Shown here piece by piece: positions 11,711 to 25,097 of a stretch of 64,000 nucleotides of DNA; the stretch's first letter is position 1; each line of letters begins with the position of its first letter. The DNA comes from Pyxicephalus adspersus (taxonomy: Eukaryota; Chordata; Amphibia; Anura; Pyxicephalidae). The stretch is taken from positions 14,929,110 through 14,993,109 of the forward strand of contig NC_092863.1 of NCBI RefSeq assembly GCF_032062135.1, read 5' to 3'. The position numbers were made by a program, and so were the translations under genes. The notes beneath the pieces were generated by a model. That model worked only from the letters and a program-made list of their open reading frames with translations, was not told where the DNA came from and ran no database searches.

Positions 11711-13599
11711 GAAACTTGCACCCCCTCAAAACTATAGGAGGGCATTCTTTTCATTGGCTACAAATATAGGAGGCCTTTTCAAATCAGTTTAAGCAGTGGT
11801 TACCTGAGACCTAAACATGATCTTGGGGATGAAAAGTTGGAGAAAGGTTTGTAAAGTGTAATTTATTTTCCCATAATAAAACTATTTTGGCTGTGCTATG
11901 CTACTCCACTGCATGTTGGTGTTGTGTAGGACAAAAATATGTCATTGTTGGGACTACAATCACCCAGGGGCTTGTTGCATCATTTTGGGATTCTGGCAAC
12001 TAGACATGCTGAATTCCCTTCTGCAGCTATTACAATGGATTTCTCTATCCTGATGTGTATTTTTTTTTTACAAAAAATTTAGGAGAGATTCTAAAACTTA
12101 CAACAGGAGTGAAAATTTGTGTTGAAGGGTCACATCTGAGCCAGAACACAAATGAGCTAGTGGTTGCCTTATCTCATTTGTACCCATCACAACTAAAATA
12201 ATAATTTTAAATGACCTTATAAGAACTTACAAAGTCCAGTAACCTGTACCAAAACATTAGGATATTGTCATGTGTCTGTTTGCTTTTTGAGTAACTAGTG
12301 AAATCCAATGTTCTGATATAGGAAACAACACATAACTGGCCTTCACACAAGGTGGTATTCCACTGTTCATGAAGGCAAAAGCAGTGGCTTACTTTCCACT
12401 GAGCTACCCAGGGTGTGTAGACTTGGCCACCAAAGGGTAAGTATCTTACTTTTCAGTAGGCCACAAGGACTCATTAATATATTTTGTCCTGGCCCTTGGA
12501 TACTTTACACCAGGCAGCACGGTCTGGTTATAACACCTTACAATGGAGACATGGACTAAGTACATAGATTGAAAATATATTTCCCACAAGGTTGGGCCCA
12601 TGTTTAAGTAAATTGGTCCTTTCCAGTCCTTGAATCACAGGAACTGCAAGCTATTGTAAGATTTGACTCAGCACAACTTTAAGCAATTACACTTCCTATC
12701 AGTCAGACTATGCCCTATAACGCCATTCGGCGTCATTGATTATAACTCTTATTACTCCATGTAAGATCTTGTTGTAGCTTCATACAATAAGCCATGTAAG
12801 TGATTTCCCTAATAGCTAATACATTGACACATAACCAAGAATGACTTTGTTCGCTGGTCCATCCCACAGATCCAGCAAAGGTTCTCACACATTAAGCTCA
12901 TTACAGCATTGGGAATGTCTCCCCTGATCCTTCTAATCTATGGGGTTTTATTTTCAAAGGATTAGGTGGTGCTCTTCTATTGCAAAATTGGCCACTTCTT
13001 GAGGATTAGAAGTGATTTTCTTTGTCACCAAGGAGCACAAGCTAAAATCATCAGAGCCCAATCCCCCACGTTTACAAAAAAGTACAAGTAATATGTACAG
13101 TATGAACTGGAATATTTTCACAAGCTGTCCAATTATAAAAAGATGGAAAACACAAATAAACAAATGCCAGATTCTATTTCTAGTAGTCCTTTGACCACTA
13201 TTTGTCCATATACCAACAAAATGTCATACTGTAAATGTCTTTATTAGATATAAACCTATAGGTGGGGGGCTTGGTGGGCAAAGCCAGCTTCTGAGTTTGT
13301 TATTCTAAGAGCCAGTAGGAGACCCTCGTAATGCAGAGATCCCAACAACAGGGTCTCCAACAGATACAAGAAACTGTCCAGCAAACCCCAACCAATAAAA
13401 CGCCAATGTTTGGTAGACTGACCATTTAATATATGTTTCAAGCAGATCTTTTGTGATTGTTTCCAGTGAAGAAAAAGATAGCAAACAGCACTGTTCTGAA
13501 AAGAAGGGGGGACAAGCAAGTAGTCATCTCAGCTTGTGGTCATGGTCATTCGGGACAATGGGGATCTGCTTGTGCACATATTGACCATTTGTCAATAGC
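11711..13599. other. Intergenic, nothing firm
   Basis: 11935-12005 (GGGACTACAATCACCCAGGG) resembles a widespread vertebrate repeat wording, but the copy is too short to classify. The rest is unremarkable. Confidence 0.5.
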
Positions 13600-13905
13600 T
13601 TTCTGTAGCCATATAGTAATTCGGGGAAACCCTTGAAATACCTTTCAGGTCTTCAGGGATCGCCTGCTATAATTACTATAGCCACAGCTCACAGTACATT
13701 AGTGAGGTGGTCAGTGGGAATATCCTATATTTCTGTATGGATGACAAGCTTCTCCTATATTACCAACCAGGGAGAAGCTTGTCATCCATACAGAAAGCCA
13801 AAAAGACAATTGGTGTCTGAAAGGCACACATTGCTCATTGCTCAAGGAACCTCTAGCAGCCTTAGCTGGAATCTTAGGGTTCCACAAAACCCTGTTTGAG
13901 AAAAA
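13600..13905 (-). mobile_element. hAT-type relic containing a perfect hairpin
   Basis: Complement-oriented copy of the same family. CTTTCAGGTCTTCAGGGATC and CTCACAGTACATTAGTGAGG lead into GGCACACATTGCTCATTGCT, CAAGGAACCTCTAGCAGCC and GGTTCCACAAAACCCTGTTTGAGAAA. A 25-bp inverted duplication sits in its middle (13731-13755 / 13771-13795). Confidence 0.6.
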
Positions 13906-16900
13906 AATGATCTATAGTAAGAACACAAAAGAAGACACATCTGGCAAAAACACAATAAAAGTACATACATATAAAGGCACACTCTTGTTTTAACTCGGAC
14001 CATCGTATTCTACGTGCTATGCTACCTACATTCACACACATTCCCTTTGATGTCCATTTCTCCCACAACACAGTTACTTGCTCCAGTGTCAGGGGCCAGA
14101 GACCTGTCCGTAGGGTCAGGGGTATATGTGAGCTATATTTAGCCTACTTAACCTTCCATTTACCAATGTCAGGGAAAATTGAGGCTATTCAGGGAATGCA
14201 GTGACCTAAGGTTAATTGTGAAAGTCTTCACAATCCTTGACAGGTGGAATTACACACATATGCTTAAAGTCTGTGATCACATACCTTTGCAAAAATAAAA
14301 ACCTTTTCTCCAAAACAATATAATCTCTATTCTCTTTCTCTCTCTTTATATTTATCAATTTATATTAGTTTATTTTGTTAATTATTAGTGTGCTGTTGGT
14401 TGTCCATACATAAATAAGAACACTTTATGGGAATTATAGCAAACATGTGAGTGCATAAGTGAACAAGAGATTGTTTTTTATTGTGATCTTTTTTTTCTTC
14501 TGTACATTGTGTGTTTTTATATTTCATATCTGAAAATAAACTAGTTTTTTTTTATTTGCTAAAAAGAACAATGCATTTATAAATAAATATATAACAAAAG
14601 AAGTGCTACTGTGCAATGTCAGTACATTCAGAATAATAATAGGCATGGAGAGTTACACCCAGCATGCAGAAGAGAAGTGGTACAGTGCAGCATCATTAAA
14701 GCAGATGCTGAGACATTCGCCCAATATACAGAACAAGAACTGTATTACTGGGCATGGTCCATACATACAGAATAACAACAGATATTGATACTTACACATT
14801 ATATACAAAACAAGGGAAATTTGTTGTGTGAAATCCATAAATACAAAATAAAAAACATACTAAGAATTACACCCAACTGAACAAGTATAGAATAACAACG
14901 AATTCTAAGAAGTACATTCAGCACACAGAATAAGGGATATTGTATTGTGCATTGTCAATACATTTTAGATGAAGACAGACATTAACAATAATTTTCAGCT
15001 CTGCATCGGTGAAGTTTATTATACATACATAAAAAGTCCAAAAACAGAGAATTATTTATGGCATGCAGAAAGAAAAAAGAATGAACTATGTAAGCTTATA
15101 TATAACAGTATATATAACAAACAAAATACAAATGTACACAACGTTTGCCCTTTACATAAGTGAAATAAAGAGGAAGAAAGTGACTCCTGACAAGGACACT
15201 TGAAAGAGAGCTAGGTCAAGTTTTTAGGGACCCCTAAATGCCATGTAAAATAGGGTAAGAAAATGAAAGTGTCTCTAACTTGTGGGAACCAACAAGCTGT
15301 CCTCTGTCGCTGGCTGACAGATTGGGCCAATTATGTTTGATTAGTAAAGAATTCACAGGTGGTGGGGTAGTCAATACAACTGAAGAGATCCAGAGCCTCC
15401 TCTCCGTTACAGTTATTTCACCCTGTAAGAGCCATTTAAACTTTCCCCAACTTCACGGCAAGGGCACATAATTGGGGCAGATTTCAGCATACCCAACAGG
15501 GATGTGGCTTAGGGCACCATGACATAAATTGTATTTAGGAAATAATGCTTTAGAGATGGTCTGCTAGCAATTGTTGGGGGAATTGGTACCCAATTTATGG
15601 TTGGACATGGTCCATTCCATTTGACTTGCAGGTTTTTTTTAAAGGACATGATAGACAACTCTTTCTAAAATTAGGCTCTCTCGGATTTGCAGTTGAAAAT
15701 TACAGATGCTCCATGTCACCCCTTTTCAACTTCTATGCTGTCAACCACAGAGCTGGACAACCTCTTTGTCATGCAGTTGAGTTTGGTTGAGGTACACCTC
15801 TTCCTCAACAGAGGTACATTTAAACCCCAATAAAGGCCAAATAAGGGTGAAACCTTTCCACACTCATAGTATGGTGTTTTATTATTGTTAATTAAACAAA
15901 TAAATCTATTTTACTGTCAGTATTATATCATTTTTAACTACCTCTTTGGTCACCAAGTCAAGCCAGATAGGACCTCATTGTTCCATTTTTGTTGATGGAA
16001 TTCATCCATTCTGGATCCATAGGCCTAGAAGCCAACCTGGAAGAGTAAGGGATAACACTTTTTCCCTAATCTAGTCACTGGTATTAGGTATTAGACATGA
16101 TTTGGTCTTGGTGGTGTGACAACTGGACTACCCAGTCCACTACAGTAGAATGGAAGTCAACACAAAGCCTAGTTTTGAAGGGTGTTTTAATCCAGCCCTA
16201 GATATATGATAAAAAACATTTGGAGGGTTATGAATGACCTTCAATGGAGTTCCTGTTATGTAGGTTTGGATGATATTACTATTGCAGCCACACATCTCTG
16301 TGCTAGTCTTTGTGGTTTATTTACTCTCCAAGTATGTTCAACTTTTCTTATGATGCAAGTCAAACTAAAATTGGCATTCCTCTTTTGTGTGGATAATGAT
16401 GGGTTGAGATACTTGCCAAATTCTTAAAATATCTGGGAACTCTGGCAGAAAAAATCATCCACCCCCTTACCCTGGCATCTTTACCAAACTTTCACAAATC
16501 CCCATGTCAAGAAATGTGGTCACGATCCCCTGAAATACCACTCTATTTGGAATAAGCTATGGGACTATGGTCAGGATTTCAAAGGGGAGCAGAATATTGT
16601 CTAAAGTTGAAAATGGCTGATTTCCCTGTGCGTCTATGGATGTCTAGGTAGATTTTCATCAGACAGGATGGCTGGCTTCACTGATCAGGAATGTTACTAA
16701 GCTTCTCCAGTCCTCCTTACAAACTGTAAGTCTAAACTTCATAACGTACCTATCTTATCCCCACAAAGAAAAGACCTACATGAGGAACATATGCTCGAGG
16801 GTTGAAATCCTCAGACAGACAAAACAGATCCTAAACAGTACGGTTTGCAGACATAGAGCAATGACTGATTATTGCTGAGATAACAGTCCAATGATCAGAA

Positions 16901-17110
16901 CAGAGGTAATCTGAGTACACACTCAAACAATATACAGAAGGAATTTATTGGTAGGATAGATACCTAAATAAATTGACAGAAAGACTAACCTGTTAATCAA
17001 CCACAAGATGAATTGTCCAACGGCCTATTCTGTCACCCTGAATAGGGCAAGTGTGCACTGCAAAGTCTTGAACTGCAGCGGCTAGAAGATGTAAATTGCA
17101 GAGCATTGTC
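13906..17110. other. Intergenic, nothing recognised
   Basis: AT-rich, with a low-complexity area at 14300-15160 full of AATAA and ACATACA strings. No gene or defined element. Confidence 0.55.
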
Positions 17111-17407
17111 TTTAGGCTAGGTACACATGTGCAATTGTTCTCGTTCGATAATTGGATGAGAATCTGGCTTATGTACAGCGCTCGCTGTCTATCATCTGAA
17201 CAACTGTCCTGGCGGATCCACAGATGATGGACGACAAACAATCGTAATGGAAGTGAAAGGGGAGGGAGCACAGCGGGGTGCCGCTTTATCGTTCTCCCCT
17301 CTCCATAGAGCAGAACGTCACTGTATGTACAGCACCCATTCATCCATTGTGCAGTCGTTAGTCGTTAAAATTCCAATGACAATTATTGCATGTGTGCATG
17401 CAGCCTT
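17111..17407 (-). mobile_element. GCTGCGTACAC-terminus MITE, copy B
   Basis: Same orientation as copy A. Left end TTTAGGCTAGGTACACATG, interior GGCGGATCCACAGATGATGG and AAGGGGAGGGAGCACAGC, right end TGCATGTGTGCATGCAGCC. More diverged than copy C. Confidence 0.75.
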
Positions 17408-19849
17408 AGAATCATGATTCAAACCTTGGTGACATGCACATTTACAGAGGTGCACAAATGTTTATTGCTCATTTTTATGGTCCCCACCACTTTAGGATCA
17501 GTGTGGTTGAATGGTAATGAAACTACTAATATGTGTTAAGGTTGTGGGAAGGCTTGTGCAATCACAAGGATTCCATTCTGATATCACTGGTGGGAACTAG
17601 ACCCAGAAACCCAACTTCAAGTAATAACCCCTATTGAAATGGAAATGGTCTATACAGGGAGCAGTTTATTATGGCTTGATGATCTGCCTGTATATTGATC
17701 ATTTATGCAGATTACCTGCCTTTGTAATACAAAGAAAAAACCCAAAAGTCCTACAAACACGGGTCTGTGGATTTGGAAATCCTGGAACATGGACAACTGA
17801 GCATTCTTTCCTGTGACTCCGATGGTTTAGCAGCCAGTAAGATTACATTCCGTTGGAGCCTGGATCACTGTGAACAGGGTGTGGGACTAACCTCTCCTAA
17901 ATAAAATCCTCCAGGCACAAGAGGCTGGAAGAACAGGTAGAGCGGTGCCATATGAATGAAATGTCAGTGCTGCCAGCTTTCTGAACACAGTTTGCCTGGG
18001 GGGATTCAAATTCTCTCTTAACTTAGCCACACTTTGAAGAATAGGGTGTAGATAGCTGATTGAAAGAAATAGAGGTGCACAGTTCTTTCCTGAGCCCATC
18101 TAACTCCTTGCAGGAAGATACTCCAACATAAATACATTCATTAATCAAGGTGCCCATAAATAATTTCTTGTCTCTGTATGGCATGCTCAGAATGATATTC
18201 ATCCCTGTAGCATATAAGTAGGTAGGACAGCTAGGATCTGCATTAAGAATAAATGAATCTGACTGGGACAGTTTTAAAATTCTAAGCAGGGTGAAACTAG
18301 TTATTCAAATGTTATTGTTTCTTATTCAACTCGCCATTTGTAAGGCTTATAATAAGGCTATTGTCAAACAAAAAGCATGGGGGGCGGGAGACTGAGTGTT
18401 AGATGTTCCTAGCAATGCCAAAGTAAGAATGGCAAGAGGTTTAGTTGATGAAGTATACAAGGTAGGGGGCTGACTTACTCTCTCTAATATTAAATATATA
18501 TTGTAATGATGGAAGACCTACCTCTATTACTCTACCGTGCGTCATTTCCTATTTATATATAGCACCCCTTTACATCAGTTTTTGAGTATGGTAAATCATC
18601 TTTGGTCAGCTTTCGGAAAGGCAAAAACCTAAGGAATTGTATTTACAGCACAATGTTACCTTTAGTTTTGCACAAGTGTACTGGCCACATGCTTACTTTG
18701 ATTTCACTTCATGAGCTGAATGTGCATTAGAAGCGGCAGAAGGTATGGAACAAGTATTCAGCAAGTGAGATCAGAACTTCTGACCCATATGTGTGTACCA
18801 GCTCCCTGGCAAAAAAAAAGGATTAAAGACAAGGGATTAGTAAGACAACCATGCAAATAGAAAGTCAGCAATGGTAGTCTACCCAATTTTCCAATGCCAG
18901 CTTTACTTTAATATAATTAATATAATATAATTATTATAATTAATTATTAAAAACCAAATTAATATAATTAATATAATATAAAGCTTGTGAGATCAATGCA
19001 TGCAGCTTTATACATGAATGAGTAGCAGCGCCACCTACTGGCCAGCATTGTAGCATTCATTCTTGACTTCACTGATGAAAAGGAGAACACATTCATTAGA
19101 AAAAACAGAAAAGCTTTTACTTATTTATTTGATCTATATACATCAGCTGACACATCACATAAAATACAAACTAATATACCATAAGCCTAAAAACCACCAA
19201 ACAATACAAACTTGCTGTAAAGGGCAGCATATGTTTTATTGTATAGGGTTTAGGAGACTGACAGCCACTTGCAATGAAACAAGAGGGTGGGGATGGAAAG
19301 GGTTTCTAAACTGTAAAAAGGATTTTAAGAGGGCTTGCTCTTTACCTATATCCAATCCCTCCTGTCTTAGTTTTATTGCAGCATTTACCCAAAAGAAAGG
19401 TAACTTTTATATTTTATGTGTTTGCAGGTCTCTTCCATAATTTTTATAACTGCTTTTCCTACACAACTTTGTAAGTGCTCCCCACCATGGTCTTATTATC
19501 AGCAATAGTGATTATGATCAGCCCTGATGCAGCACAAGATACTGCAAATGTTCAGAAACATGTTGGAAAAAAAATTCCTATCCATTATTAGGTTTGCTCA
19601 GCCCGACTTTTGTCAGTGAGGTTTGTTGCATGATGAATTCTTGCTTAATTTACTTCTAGTTTAGCTGTTTATACAGAGCTGAGAAGCATGCGCCTTAGCT
19701 TAGTATGAAAGGAGGCTTTCTTGGCCTATGTGTCCGCATTGTAAGATCTGTGACATATAGAAAACCCGTGAACACTTCCTTTTACTTTGAATTTGTACTA
19801 TACCTATAGTGACTACTAGCAGTCCCTTGTAACATGTCCCCAGTCTGTG
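17408..19849. other. Intergenic, nothing recognised besides an AT tract
   Basis: Contains the AT-only tract near 18.9 kb. No exon or element ends supported. Confidence 0.55.
18908..18982. repeat. AT-only low-complexity tract
   Basis: TTAATATAATTAATATAATA-type repeats in two blocks separated by AAAAACCAAA. Partly palindromic. Confidence 0.8.
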
Positions 19850-20610
19850 AATGTCTCCTGCAGTACAATCTCCAATCTCTAACCATGCTTGCAGCATCTT
19901 TGCAGTCTCTAACCAGACAATGCATGTAGTCTCCAACCTACTTGTAGATATCCATAGTCTCTAACCATGCTTGTAGCATATCCATAGTCTCTGACCATGT
20001 TTGTAGCATATCCATAGTCTCTAACCATGCTTGTAGTATGTCTATGATCTCCAATTGAAATTGTAATATCTCTGTAGTCTCCAACCAGGATTGTAGCATT
20101 CCCATAATCTCTAACCAGACTTTTAGCATGTCTATAGTTTCTATTCATGCTTGTAGCATGTCCATAGTCTCTAACCGTGCTTGTAGCGTACCCATAGTCT
20201 CCAACCATGCTTGTAGTATGTCTATGGTCTCCAATTGGATTTGTATTATGTCCATAGTTTCTAAACATGCTTGTAGTATGTCTATGGTCTCCAATTGGAT
20301 TTGTATTATGTCCATAGTTTCTAAACATGCTTGTAGTATGTCTATGGTCTCCAATTGGATTTGTATTATGTCCATAGTTTCTAAACATGCTTGTAGTATG
20401 TCTATGGTCTCTAATTGGATTTGTATTATGTCCATAGTTCTAACCATGCTTGTAGTATGTCCATAGTTTCTAACCAGGCTTATAGCATATCCATAGTCTC
20501 TAACTATGCTGGTAGCATGTCCGTAGTGTCTAATCATACTTGTCACATATCTGTAGTCTCTAACTATGCTGAAAGCATGTTAGCAGTCTCTGACCATCTT
20601 CTATTGTAGG
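19850..20610. repeat. 30-bp minisatellite with 60-bp higher-order unit
   Basis: Basic unit TCCATAGTCTCTAACCATGC plus TTGTAGTATG (30 bp), repeated with variants across about 750 bp. From 20221 to 20400 three identical 60-bp units follow one another, and a fourth, diverged one starts at 20401. Because 30 is a multiple of three, several frames on both strands stay open and give repetitive pseudo-proteins. Confidence 0.95.
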
Positions 20611-21390
20611 CCATCATCTATAGTATTATGAAAATCTAAATATAATGTGCTGGCCATTAGTAATATTAGGGGTCACACTTGTACTCCCTAAATGATGTAT
20701 GGAAGCCACCACTGCATTGGATACAACATTTTATTTATTCTTTATGTAGGATTGCAGTTTCCCACTAGCTGTTCTTGTTCTCTCACTAGTAGGTCACTAG
20801 TACATTATAAATATAATTCCTTATTCCTCTATACAGAAATTAGTTTTGTTCTGGGAAGAATAAGATACAGGAGTCTGAGATCTGTACACAGATATAATAA
20901 TGAGAAATCACAGGGCACATATCTGGACATGCAGTCACTGCCATCCATGCAAATGAGGTATAATTACTTATTGTGTACTTCCTTGGTGTCAATAGAGTAC
21001 AAAAGTAAATGCATATTCATGACTATCATTTAATCATATTCGACAAGGGTGATTTTCCTTTACGTCACCAATAAATGTGGCATGTACAGAATGGTGTATT
21101 ACAATGTGTTATATGGGTACACATCTAGCCAATCTGCTCAATGACCCCTTTTTTAAGAAACCCCAGCTTGCCTAAGAAACCTATTAATAGACATATGTAT
21201 TGTATTGTGAAATGAAGGGAGATTTATACATAATTCCTGTCTTGGTAACACTTGTACCTTTTAATTTTTTACCTTGGTGTCACCAAGAGCGGAACTTTTA
21301 CCAATGGGCATATTGACCGCCAGAAACAAGAAGTTCAGAATCCTATGCTGGCCATACTTTGATTAATGGTGGAAGACCAGATATACCAAT
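20611..21390. other. Intergenic, nothing recognised
   Basis: A 113-codon open frame at 20692-21033 shows no domain or codon signature and is treated as chance. Confidence 0.5.
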
Positions 21391-21665
21391 GTTATTCAAC
21401 CAGGGTTCTGTGGGGTCCTAGGGTTCCTCCAGAGGTTTCTATGGGTTTATTGAGCAAGTAGTTGTGCCTCTCAGGTTATTATGTGACACCAATGATCTTT
21501 TTGTCTACCTGACGTTCTTCCCAATGGCCAGTATTTTAAGAAGCATTTTTCCCGATGACCACCGGACCAATGTACTGTTAGCTGTGGCTATAGAAATTAT
21601 AGCAGGGGTTCCCAGAAGACCTGACATTTGATTCATGGGTTCCCCCATATTAAAAAACATTAAGA
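21391..21665 (+). mobile_element. hAT-type relic, longest plus-strand copy
   Basis: ATTCAACCAGGGTTCTGTGG, GGGTTCCTCCAGAGGTTTCT, GTGACACCAATGATCTTTTT, GGCCAGTATTTTAAGAAGC, TAGCTGTGGCTATAGAAATT, GCAGGGGTTCCCAGAAGACC, ending TTAAAAAACATTAAGAAAC. It serves as the reference for the fragments at 1.64, 10.57, 13.6, 29.2 and 52.9 kb. The family is non-coding. Confidence 0.6.
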
Positions 21666-24295
21666 AACAAGGTTGGGTTCAATAATTGATATCTACCTAA
21701 AACTGATCACTTACCTACCATAACCACAATACACCCATTGACCAGCCAAACTGAGCCCCACTCCCTACCGAGGTTTATGTCCCAGCCCGGTGGCTGCTTC
21801 TGGTCAGGGGCACTCCCTACTGTTTACAAAAACAATTGGCAGGGCAGGGAGTGCTCCCTTTCCTTCTGGTTGTTAAGGTGTGGTCCCTGCTGATTGGCAT
21901 TAATCTGCCAGTTGCAGAGGGTAGTGTTGATCAATGGGGCAAAATTGGGCATTCCCAATCAATTTTTGATTCATATATTGATCAACTATTGATCAGATTG
22001 CCCTACTTTCCACTAATTGTTCAGAAATATCCCAATGCGCATGGCCATCTTTTCCCAGCCTAAAGAAACCTGAAATTGCACTTTAAATGATATTGTTCCC
22101 TCCATAACACAACTGTGACTATGCAGATCTTCTTTTTCATATCCAGTGAGAACTTTAGGAGGGGATATTGTCAGCTTAGTACAGATGGCCATCAAGTTTT
22201 GGGTGAACTTCTGAAGGGGTCAAGTGGGCTCTTTATTCTTTCACCCCAATAAAATTAAATAGATAGGTAGATAGATATTGTTTAAGGTTAGACAGACGGG
22301 CAAGGCAGGCAAATTGTTTTTGTTTCATTTTATTGGAATATTCGTGAATACATTACCCCTTGCCACTAAAATTCATCCATCTGGACCCCTTCATAATTAA
22401 TAGTGGTTTTGTATGTAAAGCTGGAACATCTCTAAAACATTTTGACCTTTTTTTACACCAAACTGTCCTATACCCATTGAGTAATGGCAAACGCAACCCT
22501 ATAAAACATTATTTAATACCATTAAAAATAATCCAGGATGGCATGTGCCAAGGCTAACAAGCCCTATCGGAAATTTAATTAAGTTTACCCCACGCTGTCT
22601 CAGGCCTTCTCCTTCCTTGCTTGGCTAGGACAAACAGGATATTGCACATAAAATCAGAAATGACAGGATTAGGATCAAATCCATGATATTTATTTTTATA
22701 TGCATCTAACTGCATATATTACTATTTTTACCGCTAGAAAATCCAGGGCATTATGTACCACTGAGTAACGCCATGATAATGTAAGTAACAGATGGTCAAA
22801 GTCATGATTTTTTCATTTTTTCTCTTAAATTTGCTATTTGATATTGCATCCTAACAGTTAAAGGAGCTATTGCTAAATTACATGGAGAGTCCCCTCTAGT
22901 GGCTAATATACAAAGTTCTTTTTTAAAATACAAAATCCAACATATGGAGGAACAAATGTTGGTTTGATGTGATGGTCTCTCTATAACTGGTCTGTCTCCT
23001 TCTTTTAGCACATTACAACACAACCGATTAGCTCTGTGTGCTCCTCCCTTTTCTCCAAAACTTATCCCTGTGTAGGCCACTCATATGTTGAAATTATTAT
23101 TAAATTAGGCAGCCCTGGTATGGTAGGAGTTAATGTCAGTAAATATCGGTGACCTTGTATCGGCTGGTTGCTGTTAGCTATGTATACAGTGCCAGATGAA
23201 CATGTCGTTCTTGTTTATTATTATTACTATTAGCTTGCTAATCATGTTTCTAAAACACATCTCCACTTCCAAAGGGTCTAATTCCTAATTTCACTGCAAA
23301 ATGATTGATTTTACTGTTGGAGAAATTTCAAAAAAGCTGAAACTGTTGAAAAAATAAAATTTCCTTTTTTAAGAGTAATTTATTTTATTTAGCATTTTGT
23401 TTAATGAAATAAGTTTTTTTGTTCACATTGTAGTCCTTTTAAACTTTTTATTTTACTTTTATACTGTTCTGTGTCAGTCATATAATATAAATAATGAGGT
23501 AATGAGGAATAATTAAGGTACAAGAACAGGTTGAGGATTGTCGAAAAGCTTCTGTATCCTGCAGAAGTAATTAAAATCCCTTTTCACTTTTCTCATTGAG
23601 TAGGGCTGACTAGGTGGAGGGGTAATGACCTTAAAGCATCTGCTTCCCAATCAAGCTTCATACTTTATACTTACTTTTTGGAGATTTTTTTTGACCAAAT
23701 AGCAACAATAACATAATGTAAACACCTATTCTTCAAACATACCATCAGTAAACAGATACTAGACAGTGACACCCAATGACTTTGTTGTACATTTATACTG
23801 GCCAACAGCCATTCACAAATAAGTGGAAACATGCCAGTGATTTTACCTGGAATAAACCTTTGTAATTACCTCCTTCATAAACTCTATATAATAATACTTA
23901 TTTATGACCAATAAAGTTGGACTCTGGGCAGAACATATTTAAGAGTAGTTGTTTATCATTGGCTTGTTTTACTGAAGTTTGGCCATGATTCCTGCATCAT
24001 TTCTACTGATATCTCCTAAAACCTAGAACTGTTTGTACAAAAAAGCAGTAGAGGACTGATTTGTGACCGGCCAGTTGCCACCACTTACTGTCTCTAAGCT
24101 GGTGAGCAGTAGTGGAAGAGCTCTGCTGTTTAGGCTTGCATTCTTCATAATGCTGTATAATACTTTAAGCTTTATTACATCAGAATATCATCCAAGAAAA
24201 GAGTTGTTGAAGACGAGACCTTTTAATGGGACCCTCCAAGTTTGATTAGAACACACAAGATTAAAAACATTGACAAGACACTCACAGTCATTGCC
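21666..24295. other. Intergenic with possible regulatory blocks
   Basis: No exon recognised. 22555-22700 (TCGGAAATTTAATTAAGTTT, TGACAGGATTAGGATCAAAT) and 23520-23670 (AATCCCTTTTCACTTTTCTC, GGGGTAATGACCTTAAAGC) are higher in complexity and repeat-free. Confidence 0.45.
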
Positions 24296-24612
24296 TTAAG
24301 CTGCGTACACACCTGCAATTTTTCTCGTTGGAAAGGATCTTTCACGATCCTTTCCAACGAGAAAAGACTGCACGATGCATGAACGATGCTGTACATACAG
24401 CACCGTTCATGCTCTATGGAGAGGGGAGGGGGAGAGCGACGGAGCGGCACCCTGCTGCGCGCTCTCCCCTTCCCTTTCATTAGGATCGGTCGTCGTCCAT
24501 CGTCCATGGATCCGCCAGGACGGACGTCCTGTACACACGGCAGATTTTCGCCCGATAATTGGCCGATACCGATTATCGGGCGAGAAAAATTTGCCGTGTG
24601 TACGCAGCTTAA
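24296..24612 (+). mobile_element. GCTGCGTACAC-terminus MITE, copy C (best preserved)
   Basis: Flanked by TTAA on both sides (24296-24299 and 24609-24612), with ends GCTGCGTACACAC and GTGTGTACGCAGC. Each end carries a subterminal hairpin: TTTCTCGTTGGAAAGGATC folds on its complement after a 6-base loop at the left, and TTTTCGCCCGATAAT folds on ATTATCGGGCGAGAA at the right. The centre is a GC-rich pair of GAGAGGGGAGGGGGAGAGC / GCTCTCCCC tracts. No coding capacity. Confidence 0.85.
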
Positions 24613-24969
24613 CTGTCGTTACACCAAGCTCCATATCTGACACCAGTGGCCAGGTCCCCAATCAAACCCCTCTTCCCAAATGTCCGTATCTCAGTGCACA
24701 ATCATACACAAGAAGTGTTACTCCAAAGCCAACCCACATAAAGGGCCATTTAACAGTTTTTCATCCACAAATAGACATCTAAACAAAATTTTAAAGAAAC
24801 TCCCAAAACCTCTTTATATTTCGGATCCTGTGGGGATGGAGTCGGTCTCCTCTTGCCCATCAATGCCTGCAAGTGACAGTGCTCTGCATTTAAGGAGTGG
24901 AAAACATAACTGCCTTAACTTTACCCATACCCTCTCAATGACATCATGACACTCCCAATACAAAGACTC

Positions 24970-25097
24970 ATGACTATGGTAGGGACATTAGATTGTGAGC
25001 CTCTTTGAGGGACAGGTAGCGATATGACTTTGGACTTTGCACAGCGCTGCGTAATATGAAGGCACTATATAAATACTGTATAATAATAATAATAGTA
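24970..25097 (+). repeat. Dispersed repeat with ATAATA tail, plus orientation
   Basis: ATTAGATTGTGAGCCTCTTT, GAGGGACAGGTAGCGATATG, ACTTTGGACTTTGCACAGCG, CTGCGTAATATGAAGGCACT, ATATAAATACTGTATAATAA and a short (ATA)n tail. The 3' simple tail fits a retroposed element. Confidence 0.6.

Noticed and set aside
16206..16427. Possible retroelement reverse transcriptase fragment
   Set aside because: A superficial LDD-like string only. No YxDD box or flanking RT motifs.
19909..20609. Long repetitive open frames on both strands (up to 159 codons)
   Set aside because: They result from a 30-bp tandem repeat without stop codons in several frames. No start context, splice sites or domain.
19850..20610. 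CRISPR array
   Set aside because: Repeats are contiguous without unique spacers, and the genome is eukaryotic.
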